Part shown: piece after piece, positions 40,440-48,633 of the stretch | Layout of the letters: each line of letters begins with the position of its first letter | Position numbering within the stretch: the stretch's first letter is position 1 | Source of the DNA: JBBDIP01 sp050260675 | Lineage (GTDB): Bacteria > Bacillota > Sulfobacillia > Fermentithermobacillales > Fermentithermobacillaceae | NCBI GenBank assembly: GCA_050260675.1 | Contig: JBLNCN010000011.1 | Location: 496,001-560,000, forward strand | Direction: 5' to 3' | Length of the DNA stretch: 64,000 bases | The notes under the pieces: model-generated | Databases searched by the model: none | What the model was told of the DNA's origin: nothing | What the model saw: the letters and a program-made list of their open reading frames with translations, nothing else | Made by a program: the position numbers and the translations under genes

Positions 40440-41452
40440 CGGATTACCGCATCCCCGCTGACGGTGTTGATGTCAACGTCCGTGCTGCCCGTGCCGAAGG
40501 AGCCGGTAGCCGTGCGCCTTCCAGGGTTGGTGGTTGTCCTGATGCCGGAGGAAGACCCCGGGGTTCCGCTCACTGAGGTGAAATCAAGACTCCCGCTGAC
40601 CGAGCTGAAGTCGAGGTTCCCGCCAGTACCGGGAGGTACGTTGATGAGAACGTCTCCGCTTATCGTCTTGACCCGAGCGGTCTTCATGTCAGGGTTCAGC
40701 GTCATCTGCAGGTCTCCGGATATGAGGTCCGCCCGCACGGACGAAGGCTTATCATCCAGGACGATTTTGCCGGAGATGCTTTTGATGCTTACGTCACCGG
40801 TGATCCCCGATATCTCAGTGTCGCCGGAAATCGTCTCTGACTCAAGATTGCCCCTTCTGGGCATCGAGAGTTCGAAGGACGGTTGGATCGATACCAACTT
40901 GGAAGCATCGTCGGGGCGGTCTATCTCGATGTACAGCGTTGACCCTGAAGGCCTCCCTACCACCCTTATCTGCTCGGCAACGCGTTTGGCCTCGTTGGCC
41001 GTACGTGCCCTGACCGTGAGCCTGGCCGTCCCCTGGACTCTATCCCCGTCGGTTCCCCTAACGATTACATCATGAACCGCTTCAATGTCGAGCCGGCTCA
41101 TCTCGGCGCCGAATTGCTCGTCGACAGGGAGTTCGATCGTGTACTGCTCCTGACCCGGAAAACTCCATCCGAAGTCTGCGAAACCGACGAATCCCGGGAA
41201 TTCCACGTAAGCAGTAGCTAGAAAGACGAGTATGATTAGCGCCAGCACGGCCCCAAAACTGAGGCGCGCGCTGCTCTCAGGATCACGCGCGACAAGCAGG
41301 TACTCTAAGCCCAAGAGGATGAGGACTGCGGGCCAGTAGCGGACAACTGTCTCCAGCGTGCTGTAGCCGTAATTGAGGTCCAAGAGAAGCGAAATACCGA
41401 GCAAGGCCAGGACCAAGCCGAGGGTTAATCTCCCCACGCCTATCTTTCTCAT
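40436..41452 (-). CDS. Membrane-anchored DUF4097 (LiaF/toast_rack-like) beta-helix protein
   Basis: About 338 residues. Three N-terminal hydrophobic segments (about 8-26, 36-51 and 63-80; LiaI/LiaF-type anchor) are followed by a DUF4097 adhesin-type domain. From about residue 215 it has repeats of the form SISGD, TISGDV and SVSGS, each giving one turn of a right-handed beta structure. It ends NTVSGDAVIR. Relatives sense or modulate cell-envelope stress. ATG 41452 has AAGGAGG 9 bases upstream. An upstream palindrome (41508-41523) suggests control by a local repressor. Confidence 0.82.
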   Translation of the reverse strand: MRKIGVGRLTLGLVLALLGISLLLDLNYGYSTLETVVRYWPAVLILLGLEYLLVARDPESSARLSFGAVLALIILVFLATAYVEFPGFVGFADFGWSFPGQEQYTIELPVDEQFGAEMSRLDIEAVHDVIVRGTDGDRVQGTARLTVRARTANEAKRVAEQIRVVGRPSGSTLYIEIDRPDDASKLVSIQPSFELSMPRRGNLESETISGDTEISGITGDVSIKSISGKIVLDDKPSSVRADLISGDLQMTLNPDMKTARVKTISGDVLINVPPGTGGNLDFSSVSGSLDFTSVSGTPGSSSGIRTTTNPGRRTATGSFGTGSTDVDINTVSGDAVIR

Positions 41453-41507
41453 TGATGAGATCCTCCTTGGAGCCCCACGCTTTCCCTGGCTGGTGAGCGC
41501 TCCTTTC

Positions 41508-41523
41508 ATTACCGTGCGGTAAT
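41508..41523. promoter_or_regulatory. Palindromic operator upstream of the DUF4097 gene
   Basis: ATTACCG, TG, CGGTAAT is a perfect 7-bp dyad with a 2-base centre, a TetR-type spacing. It lies 56 bases upstream of the DUF4097 start, in the promoter zone. The rest of the 271-base gap up to the prolyl oligopeptidase gene holds only a short TTCACC/GGTGAA hairpin (about 41631-41651). Confidence 0.5.
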
Positions 41524-41723
41524 ACGCTAACCTTGCAGGAGGGTAACGGGGTGGCCTCGAATGATTTCCCAAGGGCTACCCTTCCACCGGGCCCCTTGCT
41601 ATGGGGGTGATGGGAATGACGGTACCAGCGATTCACCCGCCCTTAGAGGTGAACCCCAATCCCACACCCCTTCTTCTTGTCCTCTAGCGCTTTCGCACTA
41701 TTTCCGCGAGAGGAGAACCCGCT

Positions 41724-43817
41724 TTGAAAAACGTTCCTGCCAAGGTCACCATCCCCGATCCGCCGTCCACCCCAAAGAGACCTGTCACCGATGTCTGTCA
41801 CGGAGTCACGATTGTAGACCCGTACAGGTGGCTTGAGGACGGCTCGTCGCCGGAAACCGTAGCGTGGACAGAGGCCCAGAACGCGCGCACAACTCTGGCG
41901 CTAGACCAACTCCCGGAGAAGAAGGCTTTGGTCGAGAAATTGACGGCCCTTATGTCACGAGAGTCGATCGGCAACCCGATATTTCGCGGCAACGCGCTCT
42001 TCTACACGAAGAGGAAGGCTGACGCAGCCCAGCCCGTACTCTGCGTCCGGGACCTCTCTGGGGGTTCGGGTGAAAGAGTCCTCCTGGACCCGAACCCGGC
42101 CAGCGAGAAAGGCCTCCTGGCACTGGATTGGTGGTATCCGTCGGATGACGCCAAGATGCTGGCGTACGGCTGCTCGCTGAACGGAGACGAATGGAGTGTC
42201 CTCAGTGTAAAAGATGTGGAGACGGGCGAGGACCTTCCGGACCGCATCGAGCGGGCCAGGATGGCGGGAGTCACCTGGGATAAGGACAACACGGGTTTTT
42301 ACTACTGCCGCTATCCGAAGCCCGGCGAAGTCCCGCCCGGTGAGGAGAACTACCACCACCATTTGTACCATCACAAACTGGGCGACGACCCATCTCTTGA
42401 CCCGAAAATCTTCGGAGAAGGGCGGGCAAAGGACGAGTTCTACGGCACCAGGTTCTCGGACGACGGCAGGTACCTCCTCCTCACCGTCGGCCACGGCTGG
42501 AACAGCAACGACCTGTTCTACAGGGATCTCTCTGCCGGGGGCTCTCGGTTCATCCCGATCGTGGAGGGCCTCGACGCTCACTTCGAGGTCATTGCTGCTC
42601 GAGGCGATACCGTCTACGTCCTTACCGACTACGGGGCTCCCCGGGGCAGAGTGTGCTCCTTGAGCCTATCCTCACCAGCAATGGAGAACTGGCGGGAGGT
42701 GATCCCCCAGGACCCCTCCCTCACGATCGAGGGAGCCAGGATCGCCGGCGGGTCGATTGTAGTGACGGGCCTGGTAGACGCCGCCTCCCGGCTGTACGTT
42801 TACGAGCTGGACGGCTCATCCAAGCGGGAGATACCACTCCCGATGCTGGGCACTGTCAGCGCCCTCGCGACCCAGGTCCGCAGCCCTGAGGTATTCGTGA
42901 GGTTCGAGTCATTCGCCCTCGCCCCCGTGATCTTCCGGTTCTACGTGGACGGAGCCGGCGGCCTCCAAACGTTCCTCCAAAGCGAGCAGCCGGAGGGGGC
43001 CGAAGCCATTGCCGTTGAACAGGTATTCTACCGATCCAAGGACGGCACCAGGATCCCTATGTTCATCCTCCGCAAGAAAGGCCCATCTTTGGCAGGGCCC
43101 CGCCCGACGGTGCTAACAGGATACGGTGGGTTCAACCTGGCAAGAACGCCGACCTTCTTCGACTCGGTGATCCCCTGGCTCTTGGCCGGCGGCATCTACG
43201 CGGTGGCCGACCTTCGGGGTGGCAGCGAATACGGCGAGGAGTGGCACAAGGCCGGCATGCGTGAGAACAAGCAGAACGTCTTCGACGACTTCATCGCCGC
43301 AGGACACTTCCTGGTGGACCATGGCTTCACCCAGCGATCCCAATTAGGGATTTGGGGTCGCAGCAACGGAGGGCTTCTGGTCGGCGCTGCTCTCACCCAG
43401 AAACCAGACCTCTACGCCGCGGTCGCCTGCGGAGTACCGCTCCTGGACATGGTCAGGTACCACAAGTTCCTCATCGCCTACCTGTGGTGCTCTGAGTACG
43501 GGAATCCCGACAATCCCGACGAGTTCCCGTACCTGTACGCTTACTCTCCTTACCACAAGGTCCAGGAAGGGCTCGACTACCCGGCGGTCTACTTCTACAC
43601 CGCCCTTTCGGACAGCCGCGTGGACCCGCTCCACGCCCGCAAAATGGCAGCCAGGCTGCAGGAGGTTCAGGCCGCCACAGGATGCGATAACCCGATTCTG
43701 CTGCGGGTTGAGTCAGAAGCGGGACACGGTGTCGGGAAACCGGTCCGCAAAGTAGTCGAAGAACAGGCCGAGATGTGGTCTTTCCTGGCATGGAGGCTTG
43801 GATTAGAGATCAAGTAG
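41724..43817 (+). CDS. Prolyl oligopeptidase (S9A)
   Basis: A 697-residue serine peptidase cutting after proline in short peptides. The N-terminal segment VDPYRWLEDG is typical, then a seven-bladed propeller (about 75-420), then the alpha/beta hydrolase domain. The catalytic residues fit GRSNGG (Ser), SDSRVDPLHARK (Asp) and EAGHGVG (His). YGGFN forms the oxyanion region. There is no signal peptide, so it is cytoplasmic. TTG 41724 has AGAGGAG 8 bases upstream. The palindromic array begins two bases after its stop. Confidence 0.93.
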   Translation: MKNVPAKVTIPDPPSTPKRPVTDVCHGVTIVDPYRWLEDGSSPETVAWTEAQNARTTLALDQLPEKKALVEKLTALMSRESIGNPIFRGNALFYTKRKADAAQPVLCVRDLSGGSGERVLLDPNPASEKGLLALDWWYPSDDAKMLAYGCSLNGDEWSVLSVKDVETGEDLPDRIERARMAGVTWDKDNTGFYYCRYPKPGEVPPGEENYHHHLYHHKLGDDPSLDPKIFGEGRAKDEFYGTRFSDDGRYLLLTVGHGWNSNDLFYRDLSAGGSRFIPIVEGLDAHFEVIAARGDTVYVLTDYGAPRGRVCSLSLSSPAMENWREVIPQDPSLTIEGARIAGGSIVVTGLVDAASRLYVYELDGSSKREIPLPMLGTVSALATQVRSPEVFVRFESFALAPVIFRFYVDGAGGLQTFLQSEQPEGAEAIAVEQVFYRSKDGTRIPMFILRKKGPSLAGPRPTVLTGYGGFNLARTPTFFDSVIPWLLAGGIYAVADLRGGSEYGEEWHKAGMRENKQNVFDDFIAAGHFLVDHGFTQRSQLGIWGRSNGGLLVGAALTQKPDLYAAVACGVPLLDMVRYHKFLIAYLWCSEYGNPDNPDEFPYLYAYSPYHKVQEGLDYPAVYFYTALSDSRVDPLHARKMAARLQEVQAATGCDNPILLRVESEAGHGVGKPVRKVVEEQAEMWSFLAWRLGLEIK

Positions 43818-43818
43818 C

Positions 43819-44206
43819 CGTCTCCATTTGAGGACTAGCGGCCGCGCCGCTGGTCCAGGACTGCTGATCGGCTGGACAGAGCATCTGATGACCGTTGCGG
43901 ACAAGCAACAATCGTTGTACGACTGATTGCGGGACCTAAGAGTCAACTCGCGACCACTGCGGTTTTCGGGGATCACGGCGTGACCAATAAGAATTCTACC
44001 ATTAGTCACCGGGCGACTGACGTGTCGAAAAGTGCAGTCACGCGGTGACTAAGTCTTGTGCATCGATCATCGGGTGACCCGGTTTTTCGACACGTAAGTC
44101 TTCTGCTGATTAATCGGCGGCTTCACATCGGTCACCACATGACCCCACCCGTTTCTATTGGTCACCGGATGAGTAATGGCTGGCGGTATCAATCCTCCGC
44201 GTGACT
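43819..44206. repeat. Array of about 13 imperfect 15-bp palindromes at a 29-33 bp period
   Basis: Consensus RGTCACCGGGTGACY. Copies start at 43819, 43848 (poor), 43879, 43910, 43941, 43971, 44004, 44036, 44065, 44097, 44130, 44160 and 44191. Good examples are AGTCACGCGGTGACT (44036), GGTCACCACATGACC (44130) and GATCACGGCGTGACC (43971). The outer bases are conserved and the centre is variable. The 14-18 bases between copies show no shared sequence. The array begins directly after the prolyl oligopeptidase stop and fills most of the 571-base gap before the EamA gene. The remainder (44207-44388) shows only a TATACT (44340) that might be the EamA -10. No convincing ORF lies here. Confidence 0.75.
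44020..44095. repeat. 12-bp inverted repeat inside the palindromic array
   Basis: ACGTGTCGAAAA (44020-44031) and its exact reverse complement (44084-44095) face each other across 52 bases that contain two array palindromes. The same 12-mer also covers the start codon of the DUF1893 gene (18228-18239). Confidence 0.6.
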
Positions 44207-44388
44207 GTTACCGGCTCAAACCGCGTTCCCCTAAGAACTGGCGCTGATTTCGCCGTGCTGTCCCTTCCCTCACGCCCTGTTCTGCAGTTCGGTAGGCACG
44301 GAATCGCCATCTGTGAAGGAATTCCGCGGCACGGGCGGATATACTCTATCGAGAGCGCACGTCTTCTCTAGATCGGGAGCGTGATTCA

Positions 44389-44811
44389 ATGTCCTGGTTC
44401 GGTTGGGCGCTTCTGGCCGCTGTGTTCTGGGGTGTAGGACCGGTCTTCGCGAAGCTGGGTCTCGACAAGCCGGACGCGTTGACCGCACTCCTCATCCGTA
44501 GCATTGCGGTGCTGGCTGTGCTCATCGTCTGGTCATCGGTTCAGGGCGGGCTCAGCTCCAGGCTGACTTCGGTTGACACTCGCACTTGGCTCCTCCTTCT
44601 TCTAGAAGGGGCCTCAGCCTCGGTGATCGCTCACTACGCCTACTTCAACGCTCTCAAAACCGGAAATGTAGCCAGCGTGGTCCCCATTACCGCCGCCTAC
44701 CCGCTCCTGGCCATGATTCTGTCGGTCTTTCTCTTGGGTGCGAAGGTCACTCCCGGCAAGTGGCTGGGAGCGGCTTTGACGGCTGTCGGAGTCTACTTGC
44801 TGCAGAGATAG
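44389..44811 (+). CDS. EamA-type small transporter (single DMT domain)
   Basis: A 140-residue membrane protein made of one EamA unit: about five hydrophobic segments, starting ALLAAVFWGVGPVFAKLGL and ending PLLAMILSVFLLGAKVTPGKWLGAALTAVGVYLL. Most EamA transporters have two such units; single-unit proteins may pair as dimers. The substrate is unknown. ATG 44389 has GGGAGCG upstream. Its stop codon lies within the first unit of a 21-bp tandem repeat. Confidence 0.83.
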   Translation: MSWFGWALLAAVFWGVGPVFAKLGLDKPDALTALLIRSIAVLAVLIVWSSVQGGLSSRLTSVDTRTWLLLLLEGASASVIAHYAYFNALKTGNVASVVPITAAYPLLAMILSVFLLGAKVTPGKWLGAALTAVGVYLLQR

Positions 44812-44887
44812 CCAGCGGGATCGCTGAGATAGCTGGCGGGATCGCTGAGATAGCCGGCGGGATGCTGAGATAGCCGGCGGGATCAAC
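44805..44887. repeat. Four tandem 21-bp repeats over the EamA stop
   Basis: Four units starting GAGATAGC(C/T)(A/G)GCGGGAT at 44805, 44826, 44847 and 44867; the third is 20 bases. The first unit contains the TAG stop of the EamA gene. Confidence 0.8.
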
Positions 44888-44913
44888 GCGAGATTTGGAA
44901 GGAGGTCGCCGCT

Positions 44914-46476
44914 ATGGAGGTCAGAGTTGCCCTAATACAGCATCGCGCATACGATGTGGACAACTCCTCCCAGGGCCTTGATGCTGTCCTATCTCTCCTG
45001 GAGCACGCGGGAAGGAGCGGTATCGATCTCGCCGTCCTACCCGAGTGCAGCTTTCCGGGATACTATCTTGGGCTCCGAGGCAACCCCCACAAAGCAGCTG
45101 AGGGCTGGGAACGGGCTCTGGGGGCATTCCGGGACGTTGCCCGGCGGCGCAAGTTCAACCTGGTTGCAGGCATCGCCGAGGAGGACGGCGCCAAACTCTA
45201 CAACTCGGCTTTCCTTATCGGCCGGGATGGGACAATCCTCGGCCGGGCCCGCAAGACATTCCTGTGGCACTTCGATGAAAAGTGGTTCTCTCCCGGAGAC
45301 GAGTACAGGGTACACGAGACGGACATCGGGAAGATCGGCATGATCGTATGCGCCGACGGCAGGCTCCCGGAGATATCCCGCACCCTGGCCCTCAAAGGCG
45401 CCGACATAATCGCCGACCCGACCAATTGGGTGACAACGGGCAATGATCCTGCGCGACTCTCAAATCCTCAGGTGGAGTACATGATGCCCGCGAGGGCGGT
45501 CGAAAACGGCGTGTGGCTCGCCTGCGCCAACAAGGTGGGGCGCGAGGCCGATTCAGTTGTCTATTGCGGCCACAGCCTCGTGGTCTCTCCCTCGGGCGAG
45601 GTTGTGAAAGAAGGTAGCCCGGACAAAGAGGAGATAGTCACCGCGACCATGGATGTGAAGCCGGGCAGCCGGGACAAAGCCATGAAGGAGCGGGCCGCCT
45701 TCTACTCGCCGGGCTTCTCAATCCTTTCTGAGCCGAACGAGAGCGCCCCACTGTCCAAACTGGTGGCAACCCCGATAGTCCCGTCCGAAACCCAGATCCA
45801 CGTGGCAATTGTTCAACTGGACAGGGACGCATCCCTTCAAGACTTCCTGCAGGAATCCCCGGCCCTGGTTACTCGCCTTGCTCAGCAGGGGAACGACCTC
45901 ATTATCTTCCCCGAGATCCCTTGCAGTGTAATGCGGGACTTCGGCTCACACGTAAGGGAAGCCTTGCGCCCGCTCGCCGCAGTGCTCGGCGTGCATGTGG
46001 CGGTGGTCTCCCACGCGCGGCCTCATAACGCCACAACGGTTTTCGATCCCAGGGGCAATTCCATCGTCTATGCGGGAAACGAGGATCTCTTGGACATCCG
46101 GGGCGTCAAGGTTGGCTTCATGAGGGGCCGGCAGGGCTTTATCCCGGAAGTGGCGAGGACTCTTTTCCTCAAGGGCGCGGACCTTATAGCGTGGCAGGCT
46201 GACCTCGGCACGGGCCTTGAACGCAAAGTGTGCGTGACTCGCGCTCTCGAGAACCGCGTGTACGTGGCGCTAGCCAACTGTTCGTCCAAAGATCCGTGCA
46301 GGAACAGCATGGTCGTGAGCCCTGACCGCGTGCTCGCGGAGACCTTCCCTTCGTGCAAACAGGCAGTTACGGCCCAAGTATCGGCAGCCGTGTCCCGGAT
46401 CAAGAGGTTGGTAAGGGGCACCGACGTCTTTCTCGACAGAAAGCCCGAGCTTTACGAGACGCTGACCCGTGCGTAG
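44914..46476 (+). CDS. Tandem carbon-nitrogen hydrolase (nitrilase family), second domain apparently inactive
   Basis: A 520-residue protein with two nitrilase-fold domains. The first (1-250) has the catalytic set: LPECSFPG (Glu), RARKTF (Lys) and MIVCADGRLPE (Cys). The second (about 285-500) keeps FPEIP (Glu), but the Cys position reads FMRGRQGFIPE and no matching Lys is visible, so it is probably catalytically dead. It may serve as a dimer partner within one chain. The substrate is unknown; family members hydrolyse nitriles, amides or carbamoyl compounds. ATG 44914 has GGAAGGAGG upstream. The MFS gene follows by 9 bases. Confidence 0.85.
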   Translation: MEVRVALIQHRAYDVDNSSQGLDAVLSLLEHAGRSGIDLAVLPECSFPGYYLGLRGNPHKAAEGWERALGAFRDVARRRKFNLVAGIAEEDGAKLYNSAFLIGRDGTILGRARKTFLWHFDEKWFSPGDEYRVHETDIGKIGMIVCADGRLPEISRTLALKGADIIADPTNWVTTGNDPARLSNPQVEYMMPARAVENGVWLACANKVGREADSVVYCGHSLVVSPSGEVVKEGSPDKEEIVTATMDVKPGSRDKAMKERAAFYSPGFSILSEPNESAPLSKLVATPIVPSETQIHVAIVQLDRDASLQDFLQESPALVTRLAQQGNDLIIFPEIPCSVMRDFGSHVREALRPLAAVLGVHVAVVSHARPHNATTVFDPRGNSIVYAGNEDLLDIRGVKVGFMRGRQGFIPEVARTLFLKGADLIAWQADLGTGLERKVCVTRALENRVYVALANCSSKDPCRNSMVVSPDRVLAETFPSCKQAVTAQVSAAVSRIKRLVRGTDVFLDRKPELYETLTRA

Positions 46477-46485
46477 AATGGTCAG

Positions 46486-47730
46486 GTGGCAAGAAAACAC
46501 ACTTCACTCATCTATCGAGCTCACGCCTACATGCTCCTTTTCTCCTTGCGGTTCACCGAGGTCTACTGGGTGGTCTACCTCCGGGAGAAGGGGCTGTCTT
46601 ACGCTGCCATCGGCCTCCTGGAAACGGTCTTCCACGTCGCATCCTTTTCCTTTGAGATTCCTACCGGGATAATAGCCGACCGCCTGGGACGCAAGGTCAG
46701 CCTCGCGGTGGGCAGAGCCCTGGCTGCGCTCTCGGCCGCCATGATCCTGTACTCGAGGGACTGGCCTCTCATAGCCGCTTCCTTCGCTGTAAACGCCATC
46801 TCCTACACCTGCCACTCCGGAGCGTTTGACGCCCTGGTCTACGACTCGCTTCCCGAGGCAGAGCGGCCCGCTTTCACGCGGCTGATCGGACGCCTCAACT
46901 CAACTTACTTGGCAGGTACTGCAATAGCAGGAGGAATTGCAGCCCTGGTGGCACGGTTCTCCCTGGACTGGCTGTACCGCGCGGTGATAGTAGTTGACAT
47001 CCTGGCTGCCTTCGTTGCGCTGGCCTTGCCTGAAGCGAAACCGGTCGAGACGGTGCGCCGGAAACCAGAGGAGGCGGATGCGGACGACCCGGATAAAGAG
47101 GAGTGCTCGCGATCCGACCTCCGCACCCTCATTGCATCCCTGCGGCAGCCGGAACTCCGGAACCTGCTGTTGCTCTGGGGCATCTCAGGGGCGCTGGGGA
47201 CAACGGTCATCTTCTATGGCCAGTCGCTCCTAAAGGAGGCGCTGGTGCCCATATCGCTTGTGGGCCTGGTTGGAACGGCGGGAAATCTGCTGGCCATCAT
47301 CCCGGCAAGCTCGGCGCACCTGGTTCAAAGAAGGTTCGGACAGATCCTGCCGCTGGTCGTGGGTAGTTTCGCTGTTCCCGTCCTGGTGGCCGGGATCGGC
47401 TCGGTGCCGGGCTCCGCCGGAGCCTTGTCGCGCATTATCCTGGCGGCGTTGTGCCTCTGCCTGCCCGTCTTGCAGGAGACGCTCTATCCCCTGTTCTCCG
47501 ACGCAGTGAACTGCCGCACAGGATCGCTGAACAGGGCGGCGGTGCTCTCGGCCGGCGGGATGATGTTCAGCATCGCCATGATGATCACGTTCCCACTGGT
47601 TGGATACTTGGGCGATCGCCTCGGACTCCGATGGGGTGTAATCGCGGGAGCCTCCATCACCGCGCTGCTAATCGCGCCGGTTGCGTTCTCGCTGCCATCG
47701 AGAGTGGTCAAGAAGAATGAGGCTGTCTAG
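46486..47730 (+). CDS. MFS transporter
   Basis: A 414-residue major facilitator with 12 hydrophobic segments. The loop 2-3 motif reads ADRLGRKVSL and the mirrored one GYLGDRLGLRWG. A charged central loop (about 185-210: Glu/Asp/Lys-rich) splits the halves. Such proteins are often drug or sugar exporters; nothing here decides. The GTG start at 46486 has a poor ribosome site, but it follows the nitrilase gene by 9 bases and is probably translated by coupling. Confidence 0.85.
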   Translation: MARKHTSLIYRAHAYMLLFSLRFTEVYWVVYLREKGLSYAAIGLLETVFHVASFSFEIPTGIIADRLGRKVSLAVGRALAALSAAMILYSRDWPLIAASFAVNAISYTCHSGAFDALVYDSLPEAERPAFTRLIGRLNSTYLAGTAIAGGIAALVARFSLDWLYRAVIVVDILAAFVALALPEAKPVETVRRKPEEADADDPDKEECSRSDLRTLIASLRQPELRNLLLLWGISGALGTTVIFYGQSLLKEALVPISLVGLVGTAGNLLAIIPASSAHLVQRRFGQILPLVVGSFAVPVLVAGIGSVPGSAGALSRIILAALCLCLPVLQETLYPLFSDAVNCRTGSLNRAAVLSAGGMMFSIAMMITFPLVGYLGDRLGLRWGVIAGASITALLIAPVAFSLPSRVVKKNEAV

Positions 47731-47769
47731 GCTAACTGCCCTCGCCTCTTGAGCAAGGCTTCCCCCACC

Positions 47770-48525
47770 TCAAACGGTATAGGTCGCCCGCTCCCCGGCG
47801 ATCTCGGCATCCGGAAACACCCGCCTGCACTCCTCCAGCAGCACGTTTTCATCGTACAGCGGCCACAGGTGCGTAAGCAGCAGTCTCCTAACTCCGGCCC
47901 GCTTCGCTACCTCGCCTGCCTGCCGGGCGGTGAGATGGCCGGCCGCGGCGAAGGCCGCGTCCTCTTCGGTCGCTGAAGCCTCGCATAGGAACAGATCCGC
48001 CCCACGCGCAGCCTCTACCAGAGACTCGCAAGGCCTGGAATCGCCTGAGTAGACAATAGTTCCTCCGCGCCCCTCAATTCTCACCGCATAGCACGGGATA
48101 GCGTGCTCATCCGGAAAGAACATGATGGACACAGCTCCGTCTCCCTGGCCAAGATCTATGCGCTTGCCGGCTTCGACGACCTGCGCGTCTACAGCCTGCT
48201 TGTAGGAGATAAGGGATGCCTCTTTGTCCGGGAACCCGGGTGCATAGATGGTTATGTGTTGAGGAAGATCCTTGTACCGGCGGTCAGGGCTCGCGGCGTA
48301 CCTCAACGCATGGAAGTCGGAAGTGTGATCGAAGTGAAGGTGGGAAAGGATGACATGGCGTATGAGGCGGAGTGGGCCCACCGTTTCCTGGAACCGGGAA
48401 AGCACTCCGGGTCCGCAGTCCAAGAGGATGCCTTGCATCTCATCATCGAACTGAACCCAGTAACCCGGTCCTGCTCCACCGGCAGGCGGAAAGGGAGAGT
48501 ATTTGCCAAGGACCGTGAGTTTCAC
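47770..48525 (-). CDS. MBL-fold metallo-hydrolase (RNase Z/AtsA-like)
   Basis: About 251 residues of a metallo-beta-lactamase fold. The metal motif is SHLHFDHTSD, later ligands fit IVYSGDSRPCE and TGxLTARQAGEV-like AAGHLTARQ, and the final His sits in LLTHLWPLYD. It resembles the YhfI/RNase Z-like hydrolases of Firmicutes; the substrate is unknown. GTG 48525 has GAGGTGA five bases upstream; the frame starts 9 bases earlier without such a site. Confidence 0.85.
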   Translation of the reverse strand: MKLTVLGKYSPFPPAGGAGPGYWVQFDDEMQGILLDCGPGVLSRFQETVGPLRLIRHVILSHLHFDHTSDFHALRYAASPDRRYKDLPQHITIYAPGFPDKEASLISYKQAVDAQVVEAGKRIDLGQGDGAVSIMFFPDEHAIPCYAVRIEGRGGTIVYSGDSRPCESLVEAARGADLFLCEASATEEDAAFAAAGHLTARQAGEVAKRAGVRRLLLTHLWPLYDENVLLEECRRVFPDAEIAGERATYTV

Positions 48526-48633
48526 GAGAGTCACCTCGGAGGTAGTGTTCCACTCGAGCGAGAGTCAGTCCTGCGGGGAGTCTGCAACGAAGTTCACGGC
48601 TAGTTCTACGGCGAAACCTGCTGAGGAATGCAA

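Noticed and set aside
41453..41723. T-box or other riboswitch in the gap before prolyl oligopeptidase
   Set aside because: No T-box sequence (AGGGTGGNACCGCG) or other known aptamer core is present, only short dyads.
43803..44009. 68-residue ORF on the minus strand over the array
   Set aside because: No ribosome site, no recognisable protein pattern, and it overlaps repeat DNA and the end of prolyl oligopeptidase.
43819..44206. CRISPR array
   Set aside because: The repeats are only 15 bases, degenerate and spaced by 14-18 bases, and no cas gene is in the window. Real CRISPR repeats are longer and nearly identical.
44614..44886. Minus-strand ORF through the 21-bp repeats
   Set aside because: It is a by-product of the repeat (Ser/Arg-rich periodic protein) and lies antisense to the EamA gene.
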